Shown: piece after piece, positions 9,761 through 19,667 of the stretch
Numbering within the stretch: position 1 is the first letter of the stretch
How the letters are laid out: the number at the start of each line of letters is the position of its first letter
Notes under the pieces: model-generated
Told to the model about the DNA's origin: nothing
The model's input: only the letters and a program-made list of their open reading frames with translations
Database searches by the model: none
Assembly: GCA_947243795.1 (NCBI GenBank)
Contig: OX365934.1
Location: 558,001 to 622,000 of the forward strand
From: Saccharomyces uvarum
Taxonomy: Eukaryota > Ascomycota > Saccharomycetes > Saccharomycetales > Saccharomycetaceae
DNA: 64,000 nucleotides
Direction: 5' to 3'
Position numbers and translations under genes: made by a program

Positions 9761-10103
9761 CGTAGATCAATCCTGGTGCTATTTCTTTAACTCTAATTTG
9801 CTTGTTTACCAACGCATGTTGTGTACAATGCCCTGCCATTATTATCATTTAACTGTTTTAGCCGAAGTGCCTAAGAAAATAAGTACGTATTAGGAAACTC
9901 CACGTTTACGACGGTAGCGGCAAGTTTCGTCCCATGGAAAAAATAATTCCCGTTTGAGCTAGGTGGCGAAAATTAAAGGTAGGCAAGAAATCTTTGGCTA
10001 GTTCTATGAATAAAGAAGGGATTTGATTACAGTTTAGTGAATAGCACGCCTGATCATAGTAAGAAAGGAGATAAAGAGACGATACCATAAAAAAAGAACA
10101 GTA
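9761..10103. other. TFC4-UFD1 divergent promoter
   Basis: This 343-bp shared promoter contains an Rpn4-type element 140 bp before UFD1. No other confident motif is seen. A long open frame on the minus strand runs from 10346 into this region, but it overlaps UFD1 and is not supported. Confidence 0.55.
9962..9972 (+). promoter_or_regulatory. Proteasome-associated control element (Rpn4 site) before UFD1
   Basis: GGTGGCGAAAA matches the PACE consensus GGTGGCRAA bound by Rpn4, the activator of proteasome genes. It lies 132-142 bp upstream of the UFD1 start. That fits Ufd1 as a proteasome-pathway component co-regulated with the proteasome. Confidence 0.7.
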
Positions 10104-11195
10104 ATGTTTTCCGGGTTCAGCTCTTTTGGCGGAGGAAACGGCTTTGTTAACATACCTCAAACGTTTGAGGAATTCTTTAGATGCTATCCTATAGCCATGA
10201 TGAATGATAGAATACGGAAAGATGACGCAAACTTCGGCGGCAAGATCTTCCTGCCACCAAGTGCTCTGAGCAAACTGTCCATGTTGAACATCAGATATCC
10301 CATGCTTTTCAAACTGACTGCCAATGAAAGCGGGAGTGTGACACATGGCGGTGTTTTAGAATTTATTGCAGAAGAAGGCAGAGTTTACTTGCCTCAATGG
10401 ATGATGGAAACATTGGGCATACAACCGGGGTCCCTATTACAAATTTCATCTGCGGATGTGCCTCTGGGCCAATTTGTGAAATTAGAACCTCAATCGGTGG
10501 ACTTTCTAGACATTTCTGATCCTAAGGCTGTCTTAGAAAACGTGTTGAGGAACTTTTCTACATTAACTGTGGATGATGTTATTGAGATCAGTTATAACGG
10601 AAAGACATTCAAAATTAAGATTCTAGAGGTGAAACCTGAATCGTCATCAAAAAGTATATGTGTCATCGAGACCGACTTGGTAACGGATTTTGCGCCGCCC
10701 GTAGGATATGTGGAACCTGATTATAAAGCACTGAAGGCCCAACAAGATAAAGAAAGAAAGAGCCCTTCCAGTCGGGGTCAAGTCTTGGATCCATCGGTTC
10801 TTGGACAGGGATCAATGTCCACAAGAATCGATTATGCAGGCATTACAAACAGCATTAATAATGATCGATCTAAATTCGTTGGTCAAGGACAAAATATATC
10901 TGGGAAAGCTCCCAAGAAGAATCCGGAACCCAAGCAAGATATAAAGAATGTAAAGATAACGTTTGATGGTCAACCTGCCAAACTAGATTTGCCTGAGGGC
11001 CAATTATTTTTCGGATTTCCAATGGTTCTACCGAAGGAAGATGAAGGGAGTGATAGTGGAGCTAAATCCAACGAACAAAATTTCCAAGGTCAAGGGATCT
11101 CATTACGAAAAAGCAACAAAAGAAAACCAAAGAAAGACCATGATTCGTCTAAATCAAAAGCCCCAAAGAGTCCTGAAGTCATCGAAATCGACTAG
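10104..11195 (+). CDS. UFD1: UFD1, substrate-recruiting cofactor of Cdc48
   Basis: Ufd1 (YGR048W) pairs with Npl4 to bring polyubiquitinated substrates to the Cdc48 AAA ATPase in ERAD, mitochondrial quality control and chromatin extraction. The 363 residues (361 in S. cerevisiae) begin with the conserved double-psi barrel UT3 domain, about residues 14-205, including the FEEFFRCYPIAMM and LPxWMMxxLGIQPG blocks. The C-terminal 150 residues are Lys/Ser/Gly-rich and disordered. They contain the KITFDGQPAKLDLP and LFFGFPMVLP segments that resemble Npl4- and Cdc48-binding elements. The ATG at 10104 follows an A-rich leader. An Rpn4 site lies upstream. Confidence 0.97.
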   Translation: MFSGFSSFGGGNGFVNIPQTFEEFFRCYPIAMMNDRIRKDDANFGGKIFLPPSALSKLSMLNIRYPMLFKLTANESGSVTHGGVLEFIAEEGRVYLPQWMMETLGIQPGSLLQISSADVPLGQFVKLEPQSVDFLDISDPKAVLENVLRNFSTLTVDDVIEISYNGKTFKIKILEVKPESSSKSICVIETDLVTDFAPPVGYVEPDYKALKAQQDKERKSPSSRGQVLDPSVLGQGSMSTRIDYAGITNSINNDRSKFVGQGQNISGKAPKKNPEPKQDIKNVKITFDGQPAKLDLPEGQLFFGFPMVLPKEDEGSDSGAKSNEQNFQGQGISLRKSNKRKPKKDHDSSKSKAPKSPEVIEID

Positions 11196-11616
11196 ATATT
11201 TCTATATATGTAGTAGTAGTTTAAAGAACGGTTTAGGGTCTACAATAAACACATAAAGCATTTTCAAAGTGACAGATTTTAAATTCAACAGGTCAATGCG
11301 TTGCACTCATTACCTTTTGTGGCGTTTAATATTCGTTTAGTAATGGTATAGAGATGCGCGGATGAGTGCTAAGGCGATATCTCCTCGGCTTAACACCGAA
11401 GAAATTCCTTTCGTATATTCGCGGCAGAAATCTATTGTATTTTGTTGAAAAAAATTAAAAAAGGAAGATTATATAATCTTAGTTTATCATTATATAAATG
11501 AGGGAAGCACTATTTTCTATTGTTACCAGTACCATTCTCTCATTCGACTTCTAATATTTTTCGTACCAAGACATCAAACTAAAAACAAAATAGATAGACC
11601 ATCAAACAATAATAAA
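11196..11616. promoter_or_regulatory. SCM4 promoter region with TATA box
   Basis: This gap holds the UFD1 3' UTR and the SCM4 promoter. A consensus TATA element, TATATAAA, lies at 11491-11498, about 120 bp upstream of the SCM4 ATG. An A-rich leader follows. No other element is recognised. Confidence 0.5.
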
Positions 11617-12174
11617 ATGCAAGTTTCTCCAGCTATTATAAAAGGTATCGCAGTCTCATCCTTGGGTTTATACGCCGGTATTTTAACCTCATCTACAGTG
11701 ATTTCCATCACCACCCCAATAAACGTTTTGACTCAACATTTGAAAGGCGTTCTATGCACACTAGGTTGCTGGAGCACTGTATTAGGTGGGCTAGCTACGA
11801 GCGCCTTTGGCCTCAGCTATTATTTATCTACACCAGGAGCCAGACCAAACTACCTACTATGTGGGTTAGGTATTGCCCCACTATCTGCAGTATACCTATA
11901 CTTGGTATCACTGTTTAATCACAAATTGGCCCCAAAATGTACGCGTAATGACTTAGAAAACCAAAAAGACGAAAAGTTACCTCAAAATCACCCACAAGTT
12001 CAAGAAGGAGAAGCCGCATGTCCCTTCTCAAAAATGAACAACGCCAAAAAATTAAAAGCTGAATCAGAAAGAAGCGTCAAATGTCACTCATACATGACAT
12101 TGCACATGTGCATTGTCACCGGTTTAACCATTTTCACCTTTGGTAAATGTATTCTAGACGGATTCAGAGCATAA
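11617..12174 (+). CDS. SCM4: SCM4, mitochondrial outer membrane protein of Atg33 family
   Basis: The 185-residue product matches Scm4 (YGR049W, 187 residues). It is a small multi-pass mitochondrial outer membrane protein isolated as a suppressor of cdc4, and it is the ohnologue of the mitophagy factor Atg33. Hydrophobic segments are visible at about 7-31, 45-70, 78-100 and 158-180. A hydrophilic charged loop (about 103-150), rich in Lys, Asn and Gln, separates the third and fourth. The biochemical role is unknown. The start follows a TATA box and an A-rich leader. Confidence 0.92.
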   Translation: MQVSPAIIKGIAVSSLGLYAGILTSSTVISITTPINVLTQHLKGVLCTLGCWSTVLGGLATSAFGLSYYLSTPGARPNYLLCGLGIAPLSAVYLYLVSLFNHKLAPKCTRNDLENQKDEKLPQNHPQVQEGEAACPFSKMNNAKKLKAESERSVKCHSYMTLHMCIVTGLTIFTFGKCILDGFRA

Positions 12175-13815
12175 ACAAAGAACCACGTGACTCAATCCTC
12201 TAACTATTTATTTAATGCTAAATATATCTGCTTAGCAAAAGGCCAAAAAACCAGTAAATAGGCGAAGCAGCATAATTTGGCCCCTAAGCGGACAAAAGAA
12301 CTATTTATCTCTACTTCAATGATAATTACATACATACGTAGATAACAAAGACAATTGTACGTACAGTATGATACTTTCTCCTACCTCTGTCCCTAACCGT
12401 TTGTCCCTGTCCCCTATACGTCTTGGTGACGATGGCGGTAGTAGTATCGGAACAAAGTAGAGAAAGAGCTTTTTCCTTTCATATGCAGCTTGAGCCAAAA
12501 CTAAAACTGAATTTCGGATAAACTCCAGGCAAAGAGTCGAGAAATGCGTAGCATATAGTTTAAAGGCAAAGGGTACGAAAGCGCGAGGTGACGTCAAAGA
12601 ATTAGAGTTAAGCAGACTCCGAGACAAACACCTGAGCACCAAAAATGGCCGAAAGGAAAAATGGGAGATTGCGGCATGTCCGCTATATTTATCTCGTATG
12701 GCTATCAATTGATCCTGCATATATATCGGATAAAGAAGCACCGAGTCCGTTTAGACCCGCGCTTTCTTAGTCATGGTCAAAACCGGATTTTCTTTTTCTT
12801 TTATGACTTCCGTTTAGGTCAATAGTCTTTTCCATTGTCGGCGGTTCCGCGTTTTCTGTTAATGAGTGGTCGCTTCCGAGTGGGCGGGCCACACGGGAGG
12901 GGAAGGGGGTGACGACACGCATGAAAAAAACGGAGAAAGCCTGCGCAGCTCTGGCCCGCAGCCGAGGACGTCATTGCGGGCGCCTTCGCTTCTGTCATGA
13001 GGGTCTTTCTGTGCGGTTGCGAGGCTGCGTTGACACGCTGTGTCCGTTCCTATCCGGCTCGGATAGAAGAGGGCGCGCATGTACTGGTGGACGGTTCCGT
13101 TATGGTCTTTAATATCTCGCTCACTTGTTTCGCTGGACCGTCCAATTTTCGGTCCATTTCGGCTTTTCGGTACCCCTTACCTGCCTGGTTTCTAGAAGAC
13201 GTCTCCTCTCCAGCGGCCTTGTACGTGCGGTTCTGGGGAAATCGTAGATGGAAGTATCTGACAAGACAAGGTTTGGGAAAAGAAAGACCGAGCGTAATAT
13301 CGGGACAATACGTCGGTTCTCAGCCTTTTCAGCGCGGGTGCGAGAGAGGTTGCAACAGCGCAAAGGCAGGTAGGTAGGAGAGGTGAGGTAAGGAATGGTA
13401 GTGCTATGCAGGCTAAAAGTCGCAGCTCCATGTTGGAATAAAAGAAAGGAAAATTCAGGGGATTATAGAAGAGGGATAGCCCACTCAGCTGTGGAAAAAT
13501 CGGACCGTAGTTGTAACTACTATGCATATCCCCCAAATGAATCGGACTACGTATACAGTAAATGAATATATATATATATATATACATGCCACGGATTCAT
13601 AATCAACTTCCTACCTTCCAAACATAAATCTTTTCGTCTTTTAAATTTGTTACTAACAATCTAAATAAGCAACAAGAATTATATCAATAAAGGTACCCGA
13701 ACCCTATACTATCACTTTACAAATTCTGTTTATATTCCCCCAATTCGTTTGAATACCCACCATTATACCCAAAATATCAATAAATACAACATATAGCTAA
13801 AAACGAAAAATAAAA
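12175..13815. other. SCM4-FMP48 intergenic region with GC-rich core (1.64 kb)
   Basis: This is one of the longest gene-free stretches in the window and is mainly upstream of FMP48. Between about 12750 and 13380 it is unusually GC-rich for yeast. AGGGG/CCCCT stress or Mig1-like motifs occur at 12898-12902, 12904-12908, 13173-13177 and 13457-13461. A (TA)n run lies at 13566-13584, followed by an A/C-rich leader. Open frames of 70-140 codons on both strands here overlap one another and look like by-products of the GC content. The S. cerevisiae ORFs at this place, YGR050C and YGR051C, are rated dubious. Confidence 0.55.
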
Positions 13816-14925
13816 ATGTATACAAAACTAAGATCTATACAATCGGGAACTTTCAGCACGGTTTATAAAGCTTGGAGTACCAAGCACAATCGCTATGTCG
13901 CTTTAAAAATTACTCCTAAATACAAAACTTCAGAATCAAGCATGCTAAACGAATACAATGTAATGAAGACTTTGAATTCTCACAACTCTCACCCCAACAT
14001 CTGTTCAATGCTTGATTTTTACACTGACGACTCGTACTACGTCATGGTTTTGGAGTACTGCGAGTGTGGTGACCTTTATGACTTCCTTGATATTGCCAAG
14101 AGTCAAGGTACTCCCTCATCTCCCTCTCTGATACGGATCGATATGCAGAAAATTATCAGGCAACTCTATTCAGCAATCAACTTTGCTCACAGTCTAGGGA
14201 TTGCACACCGTGATATCAAACCGGAAAACGTTCTCCTAACCATCAATGGTGACATCAAATTGGCCGATTGGGGCCACGCTATCCATGCCTCCAAGTCCAA
14301 TGACTACCAAATCGGCACAGATAACTATAGAGCGCCGGAAACTTTTCCAAACCGTTTGGAAACCTCTTGTTTTAAGAGGAAGCTGGACCAATCATCCGCT
14401 CCATTTTACAACACTTACAAGGCGGATTATTGGTCGCTGGGTGTTACTATATTCTATTTGCTTTTCGGTGATTGTCTTTTCAGAGTTTTGAAACCAAAGA
14501 AGGGTCAACATCTAAAAGACTTTAGTGAGTTCGAAAAGGACCCATTTGCGCTCATTTACAATAAATACGTGGTACCAAGGCTGGCCGGTGGCTACAACAA
14601 TGAAGGAGATATGCATGAAAGCTTACAACATACAAGACAATACGTCTGGCAAGACCTGCCCGATATTTATGATGTTTTCCACTTATGCAAAATCATTGTG
14701 GATACGCTACTGAGGGTATCGGATGCTGAAGAGAGATCGATAGAAAAGTTTATGAACATGGTTGACTCTGCGTGGAATAAAGACACCTCTATAAAAGATT
14801 CCTATTCTTACCAAAGTAAAATTGATCTGTTCTGGGAACAATGGTCAATAAACACTGAATCAATACCATCTAATTTTCAGCTGAAAAATTTTGAAAAACC
14901 CTGCTTGGTTCAGGACAGCAAGTAA
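13816..14925 (+). CDS. FMP48: FMP48, putative mitochondrial Ser/Thr kinase
   Basis: The 369-residue protein kinase is Fmp48 (YGR052W). It is found with mitochondria in S. cerevisiae and gives respiratory effects when overexpressed; its substrates are poorly known. The fold is complete: a glycine loop at residues 8-16 (IQSGTFSTV), the ATP-binding Lys at 31 (VALK), the catalytic HRD at 131-133 with K135 and N138, and an APE motif after the activation segment. The magnesium-binding motif is DWG at 151-153 rather than DFG. An insert of about 40 residues follows the APE region. No clear cleavable presequence is seen. The long GC-rich upstream region with STRE-like motifs suggests nutrient or stress regulation. 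Confidence 0.93.
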   Translation: MYTKLRSIQSGTFSTVYKAWSTKHNRYVALKITPKYKTSESSMLNEYNVMKTLNSHNSHPNICSMLDFYTDDSYYVMVLEYCECGDLYDFLDIAKSQGTPSSPSLIRIDMQKIIRQLYSAINFAHSLGIAHRDIKPENVLLTINGDIKLADWGHAIHASKSNDYQIGTDNYRAPETFPNRLETSCFKRKLDQSSAPFYNTYKADYWSLGVTIFYLLFGDCLFRVLKPKKGQHLKDFSEFEKDPFALIYNKYVVPRLAGGYNNEGDMHESLQHTRQYVWQDLPDIYDVFHLCKIIVDTLLRVSDAEERSIEKFMNMVDSAWNKDTSIKDSYSYQSKIDLFWEQWSINTESIPSNFQLKNFEKPCLVQDSK

Positions 14926-15196
14926 GAAAAAAAATTATTTTCATGGACACGAATTTATTTGTCTTACTTGATTTTTTTCTTCCTGCATTTCATATTTTCA
15001 ACTTGGAACTTCTGCATAACTCCACTACATGTCGCCCAACACCGTCATTCAGTATAAATAACTTATATATTCATTTTCTCTATTAAGGTTTTAATAGATT
15101 TTTTTCTTTCTGTGCCTCTTTTTCGATGTATGGGACTGAAACTCTTCTATGTATATACAGGATTGAGAATTTACTTAATTTCAACGCAGTAGTATA

Positions 15197-16042
15197 TCAA
15201 CATGCAAATGCGCCGCCAGTGGCAATTTTTTTTTCGTAATGAATTAATTCGACGTCTTCGATGGTATGAACTAGAATTTTAGAGTTTTCTTCGTTGAATT
15301 CAAATATAAAAGTGCCTCTGATTAACCGTGATAACCTTTTCACTTTACTCTTTTTGATAGTATCATATTTTCCAGTCTTACCTTCTTTGATATCCCCGTT
15401 TTTGTTAAAGTTTTGTATGGACTTTTCGGCTGCATTATCAATGTATTCTGTAACAACCTTTTGATTCAGATTATTTATCGTGGGATGTAAAATGTAATCT
15501 ATCACTGGCACTGATTTCATTGAAAACGGATTCTTCCCTTCGACCCCGTCTTTTTTTTCTTTCAACTCGTCGTTAATCTCTGGTTTAGAAATCTTGCAAC
15601 GATCTTCCGGTACACAACTTTGCCACTTGATAACCAGTTTGTCATTGGGCGTTATAGTGTTGTAGTTCTGAGAAAAATCTTTGAATTCTCCGCCTTGCGA
15701 TGTCGAAGTCGAAGTCTTGACTAAACTTATATGCAAGCGGCACTCTTCGTCTAGTACAAACTTTCGTACTATCATCCTGATGGCATTCATAGAAGCCTTA
15801 TATTTGGATCTTCCGTGCAACACTGGGATATAAGGATGCGAAGTGGGAAATAATCTCAAAGTTATATTCTCATCCAGTACGGATTCTTTGAACATATTTT
15901 GTAGTAAGTTAGGTACACCTTTACCTACCAAGTAGTCAGTAATCTCTCCCAGGTTGGCCAATTTTGGAGAGTTCGAGTACCATCGGGAGAAGGCTCCCTT
16001 AATTGGTATCGTGCTAATTCTGAAAACGCTCCTTGAAAACAT
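15197..16042 (-). CDS. MCO32: MCO32 (YGR053C), mitochondrial protein of unknown function
   Basis: The 281 residues correspond to YGR053C (283 residues), named Mco32 after detection in high-confidence mitochondrial proteomes. Residues 1-25 form a typical presequence that is rich in Arg, Ser and Phe and lacks acids, followed by a soluble mixed alpha/beta sequence. I see no enzymatic motif and no membrane segment. The middle (about 140-170) is charged and probably a flexible loop. It converges with FMP48 over 271 bp and diverges from YGR054W. Function is unknown. Confidence 0.88.
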   Translation of the reverse strand: MFSRSVFRISTIPIKGAFSRWYSNSPKLANLGEITDYLVGKGVPNLLQNMFKESVLDENITLRLFPTSHPYIPVLHGRSKYKASMNAIRMIVRKFVLDEECRLHISLVKTSTSTSQGGEFKDFSQNYNTITPNDKLVIKWQSCVPEDRCKISKPEINDELKEKKDGVEGKNPFSMKSVPVIDYILHPTINNLNQKVVTEYIDNAAEKSIQNFNKNGDIKEGKTGKYDTIKKSKVKRLSRLIRGTFIFEFNEENSKILVHTIEDVELIHYEKKIATGGAFAC

Positions 16043-16932
16043 AAGCTATGCCCGACCTACTCTGCACTGATATTCACTGCCAGCGTATTCTTTGGCGGGA
16101 AAGTATTGATATACATAAAATCTTCCACGACTACGGAATTAGTACAACATCCCTCAATAAGAGCTTTTAAGGGCGCTTTCTATATTGTCGTTCTTAATTT
16201 TTCGTGACTACAAGTACGCGCTTTCTCAACATATGACCTCCGTCCTAAGGTGTGAAACAGCAATGCGTTGAATGGGAGCCAAATACGTATTAAATGGAAG
16301 TGCTCACCACCTAATATTTCTCTAATATTCAGCAATTAGGGATTAAGAACTCATAAACATTTTTCCTTTTCTCTTCTTATTTTTATGGTACAGCAATGCA
16401 CGAAGATGCCTTAAGCATTCAAAAATGCCTAAATATTCAAAAATGCCAGAGAACTCGAAATCATTCTTTTTCAGGGTATAACAGCAAAATCTTCATATAT
16501 ATCACAAACGGCAACAAGAGCTCTTAATTAAGCCTCTTTTTTTCAAAATGTGATAGCAAGAATAATCGCAATATTGCCGCCGTCACATTTCACGATAAAT
16601 ATTACCCGACGAGATATTTTGCCTTTCTCGACACTTTCTTTTTCTTTCATTTTTTTTTTCACTTTTTCTTTTTCCTTCGTGCCCGTCGATGAAATTCCAG
16701 TTTCATAGCAATTTATTCCTAGTGTATATTATTCAATGAAAGTTGTTTTTTTACTTGAATTAGTTTGCCTTTATACATATCAAGGACATTTTACGGTAGA
16801 AATATATTTTATAGATTACCGAATCCTCCATTGTTTAGTGCTGATTGAGACGTACTTTATTAAACTATCCGTTGCATCTCGATAGAAATATAGTATTCTA
16901 ATAACATACAGACAAGTTCGACGACTAATAAA
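16043..16932. other. MCO32-YGR054W divergent intergenic region
   Basis: This 890-bp divergent region contains two exact copies of ATTCAAAAATGCC at 16417-16429 and 16435-16447. A long pyrimidine-rich tract runs at about 16618-16680, a common feature of strongly transcribed yeast promoters. No RNA gene or additional ORF is apparent. Confidence 0.5.
16417..16447 (+). repeat. Short tandem direct repeat, 13 bp x 2
   Basis: ATTCAAAAATGCC occurs twice with an 18-bp period. A third, looser relative (AAGATGCCTTAAGC) precedes it. The pair may be a doubled factor site or a simple local duplication. Confidence 0.7.
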
Positions 16933-18861
16933 ATGTCATCTCAGTTTTTCCTAAAGACATCCCAAGACATAGAGCTGTTCCAAAGCTATCCTACTTTTGA
17001 GCAATCCAATACAAATTCCAAGGACTTCCCTGTTATTTCCTCGGTTTTATCGCCATGTGGCAGATTTTTGGCTCTATCTACGAAGGAGAACGTTAAGGTC
17101 TTCACGGGTCCATGTTTGGATACCGTTTTATTAACGATGAAGCTTACCGACGTATATGATTTGCATTTCTCTCCTGCTGGTAACTATTTGAGTACTTGGG
17201 AAAGAACCTCTGTACAAGACCCAAATCACAAGAACGTAAAAGTCTGGTATTTGAATAAACCATTCAAGAATGACTCTACTCCAGTAGACATACTTCCTGC
17301 CTACGAATACCAAACCAAGTCTCGAAGCGGTTGGTTTTTGCAATTCTCTAAATTAGACAATTACGCATTAAAACTTTTTAAACATGACTTGAGAATTGTC
17401 AAGTTAAGCTCAACAAATGCCGACAGGTTCGATTTCCAATCTCCATATGCTGTGTTGTCCGATAGTAATGAAACGTCTCAACACTTCACCACTTATTTGG
17501 TCTCCCCGGCAGAACATCCAACAATTTGTACTTTCACTCCAGAAAAAGGTGGTAAACCAGCCCAATTGATCATCTGGGCCCTTTCAGAAGGTAAAATTAC
17601 TAAAAAAATTGCATCCAAGACTTTTTTCAAAGCAGATTCCTGCCAATTGAAATGGAACCCGTTAGGTAACGCCATCTTATGTTTGGCCATTACAGATTTT
17701 GATTCCTCAAACCTATCCTACTATGGTGAGAATACACTATATCTGCTATCTTTCCAAGGTGTCAACGGTACTTTAGGAGGTAACTCTGTGCGTGTTTCTC
17801 TAACCACTGGCCCTGTCCATGATTTCACGTGGTCTCCAACTTCAAGGCAATTTGGTGTCATTGCTGGCTTCATGCCAGCTACCATTTCCTTTTTCGATTT
17901 AAGAGGTAACGTCGTTCATTCCTTACCAAAACAAGCCAAAAACAAGATGCTTTTTTCTCCTTCCGGTCATTATATTCTTATTGCCGGGTTTGGTAACTTG
18001 CAAGGTTCCGTGGAAATTCTAGATCGTCTTGACAAGTTCAAATGTGTGAGTAAATTTGATGCTACGAACACCTCTGTATGCACATGGTCGCCTGGAGGAG
18101 AATTCATCATGACAGCCACCACATCACCAAGATTGAGAGTGGACAATGGTGTCAAAATATGGCATGTATCAGGCTCTTTAGTATTTGTTAAAGAATTTAA
18201 GGAGCTATTGAAAGTGGATTGGAGACAACCTTGTAATTATAAGACCCTGGAAAATAGAGATGAAGGATTGATTGAAGACCATGTCATTAGTAACTGGGAA
18301 GCGTTACCTGAATCATCGACACCTTTAGATCCTAAAATTTCTAACAGATCGGATCTACAAATACATTCCAGCGTCCAAGAATACATAAGCCAACATCCAA
18401 GCAGGGAAGCCAGTTCTAATGGGAACGGTTCAAAGGCCAAACCCGCTGGCGCTTACAAACCTCCTCACGCAAGAAGAACAGGTGGTGTCCGCACCGTTCC
18501 AGGGGTTCCTCCTGGTGCCACTAAGCAGACAATCCCAGGGCTAGTCCCAGGGATCTCCGCCAATAAAGACGCAAACACCAAGAATAGAAGAAGGAGGGCC
18601 AATAAGAAGGCAGGTGAATTATCACCTGATTCCACGCCTGCACCATCAGTACCTGTCGCCACAGATGCCCCAACATCTAATAAGGAAACTTCGCCTGAAG
18701 AGAAAAAAATGAGATCTCTATTAAAGAAGTTAAGGGCCATCGAAACCTTAAAGGAAAGGCAAGCTGTTGGAGATAAGCTAGAGGACACGCAAATCCTAAA
18801 GATACAAACTGAAGAAAAAGTTTTGAAAGATTTGGAAAAACTGGGCTGGAAAGATGAATAA
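16933..18861 (+). CDS. YGR054W, eukaryotic initiation factor eIF2A
   Basis: The 642-residue protein is the yeast eIF2A homologue. It delivers initiator tRNA to 40S subunits without GTP under some conditions and genetically antagonises IRES-driven translation. Residues 1-430 form a WD-type nine-bladed beta-propeller, with recurring blocks such as LSPCGRFLALST, FSPSGHYILIAG and WSPGGEFIMTA. The C-terminal region (about 470-560) is Lys/Pro/Gly-rich with the conserved GAYKPPHAR element. A helical coiled tail (about 575-642) ends in LEKLGWKDE. The length is identical to S. cerevisiae. The frequent TTG, TCT and GGT codons suggest fairly high expression. Confidence 0.96.
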   Translation: MSSQFFLKTSQDIELFQSYPTFEQSNTNSKDFPVISSVLSPCGRFLALSTKENVKVFTGPCLDTVLLTMKLTDVYDLHFSPAGNYLSTWERTSVQDPNHKNVKVWYLNKPFKNDSTPVDILPAYEYQTKSRSGWFLQFSKLDNYALKLFKHDLRIVKLSSTNADRFDFQSPYAVLSDSNETSQHFTTYLVSPAEHPTICTFTPEKGGKPAQLIIWALSEGKITKKIASKTFFKADSCQLKWNPLGNAILCLAITDFDSSNLSYYGENTLYLLSFQGVNGTLGGNSVRVSLTTGPVHDFTWSPTSRQFGVIAGFMPATISFFDLRGNVVHSLPKQAKNKMLFSPSGHYILIAGFGNLQGSVEILDRLDKFKCVSKFDATNTSVCTWSPGGEFIMTATTSPRLRVDNGVKIWHVSGSLVFVKEFKELLKVDWRQPCNYKTLENRDEGLIEDHVISNWEALPESSTPLDPKISNRSDLQIHSSVQEYISQHPSREASSNGNGSKAKPAGAYKPPHARRTGGVRTVPGVPPGATKQTIPGLVPGISANKDANTKNRRRRANKKAGELSPDSTPAPSVPVATDAPTSNKETSPEEKKMRSLLKKLRAIETLKERQAVGDKLEDTQILKIQTEEKVLKDLEKLGWKDE

Positions 18862-19667
18862 ACTATAACAAGTTGTTTTTAAACAAGCTGTAAATATTAG
18901 CAACGTCATATAATGCTGCTCTGAAACTTTTTACCGTTTCATGTGATTATTACTTCCTTCTCCGTTTTTTCCCCATCCCACTTGTTACTTCTCCACATAT
19001 TTTTTTGTTAGTCAATTAGTTATCGATAGATACATAATTAGTGAACATTTACCCTTATTTTCATCTCTTGACACAGCATGTGCCGGCCACTAACTAACAT
19101 TGACATATACCCATATTTGTGACACTTGACCCGGAATATGCTGCTGCTATATTCTGTGTACTCTTCAGTCCAACGCCTGCAGCTTCCGCCACCACAGTTT
19201 TACCGTCGCGCAGTCGCCGTCGCCGCTGTGACAGAAAAAGAAAAGAAATAAAAGAAATGGCGCCGTGCCAAAATTTATACCATAGATCAGCCCCCGCAAC
19301 ATAGACAACACGGCGTCAATTCTAGACATCAAACTGTGGTAGCCGCCGTAGCACCACACTCAAGTAGCAATAAACTGAAAAAAACTGCCACAGTTGGTCC
19401 TACCGATGTTTCTCTCGCTGTTAATGGGGCTTTAATAACACAGTCCTGCAAGTACTATTACTCTGCTTGCCAAGAAAATCTCTTGAGTCAATCTAGTTTT
19501 TCATCACACAAGGGTAAACGATACACACACACACACACACACATGTATATATATAGGAGGCGTTTGTTCTATATCCCTTCCCGATTATCCATTAGGTTAC
19601 CTTTCATTTTACTTTGTACTTTTAATTTCAACTTATAAGAGCAAAAGGAAAAGCGAAAGACACAACA
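18862..19667. other. MUP1 promoter region (806 bp)
   Basis: This region holds the YGR054W 3' UTR and the MUP1 promoter. Three Met31/32-type sites lie at 19192-19396. A (CA)n run sits at about 19523-19543, followed by TATATATAG at about 19546. A near match to the Ume6 URS1 element (TAGCCGCCGT, 9 of 10) occurs at 19340-19349. Confidence 0.55.
19192..19396. promoter_or_regulatory. Met31/Met32 sites upstream of MUP1
   Basis: CCACAGTTT at 19192-19200 and AAACTGTGG at 19331-19339 are exact matches, in opposite orientation, to the Met31/Met32 recognition sequence. A core match, CCACAGTT, follows at 19388-19395. All lie 270-480 bp upstream of MUP1. Met31/32 recruit Met4 to sulfur genes, so methionine-repressible control of this permease is expected. 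No CACGTG Cbf1 site is seen beside them. Confidence 0.75.

Noticed and set aside
13433-13460. TGTTGGAATA, the first bases of a Ty1/Ty2 delta LTR
   Set aside because: The match stops after about ten bases, no LTR end or target-site duplication follows, and the flanks show no LTR-like sequence. It looks like chance.
12859-13587. Several 70-130 codon frames on both strands before FMP48
   Set aside because: They overlap one another in different frames within a GC-rich stretch. The S. cerevisiae counterparts (YGR050C, YGR051C) are considered dubious.
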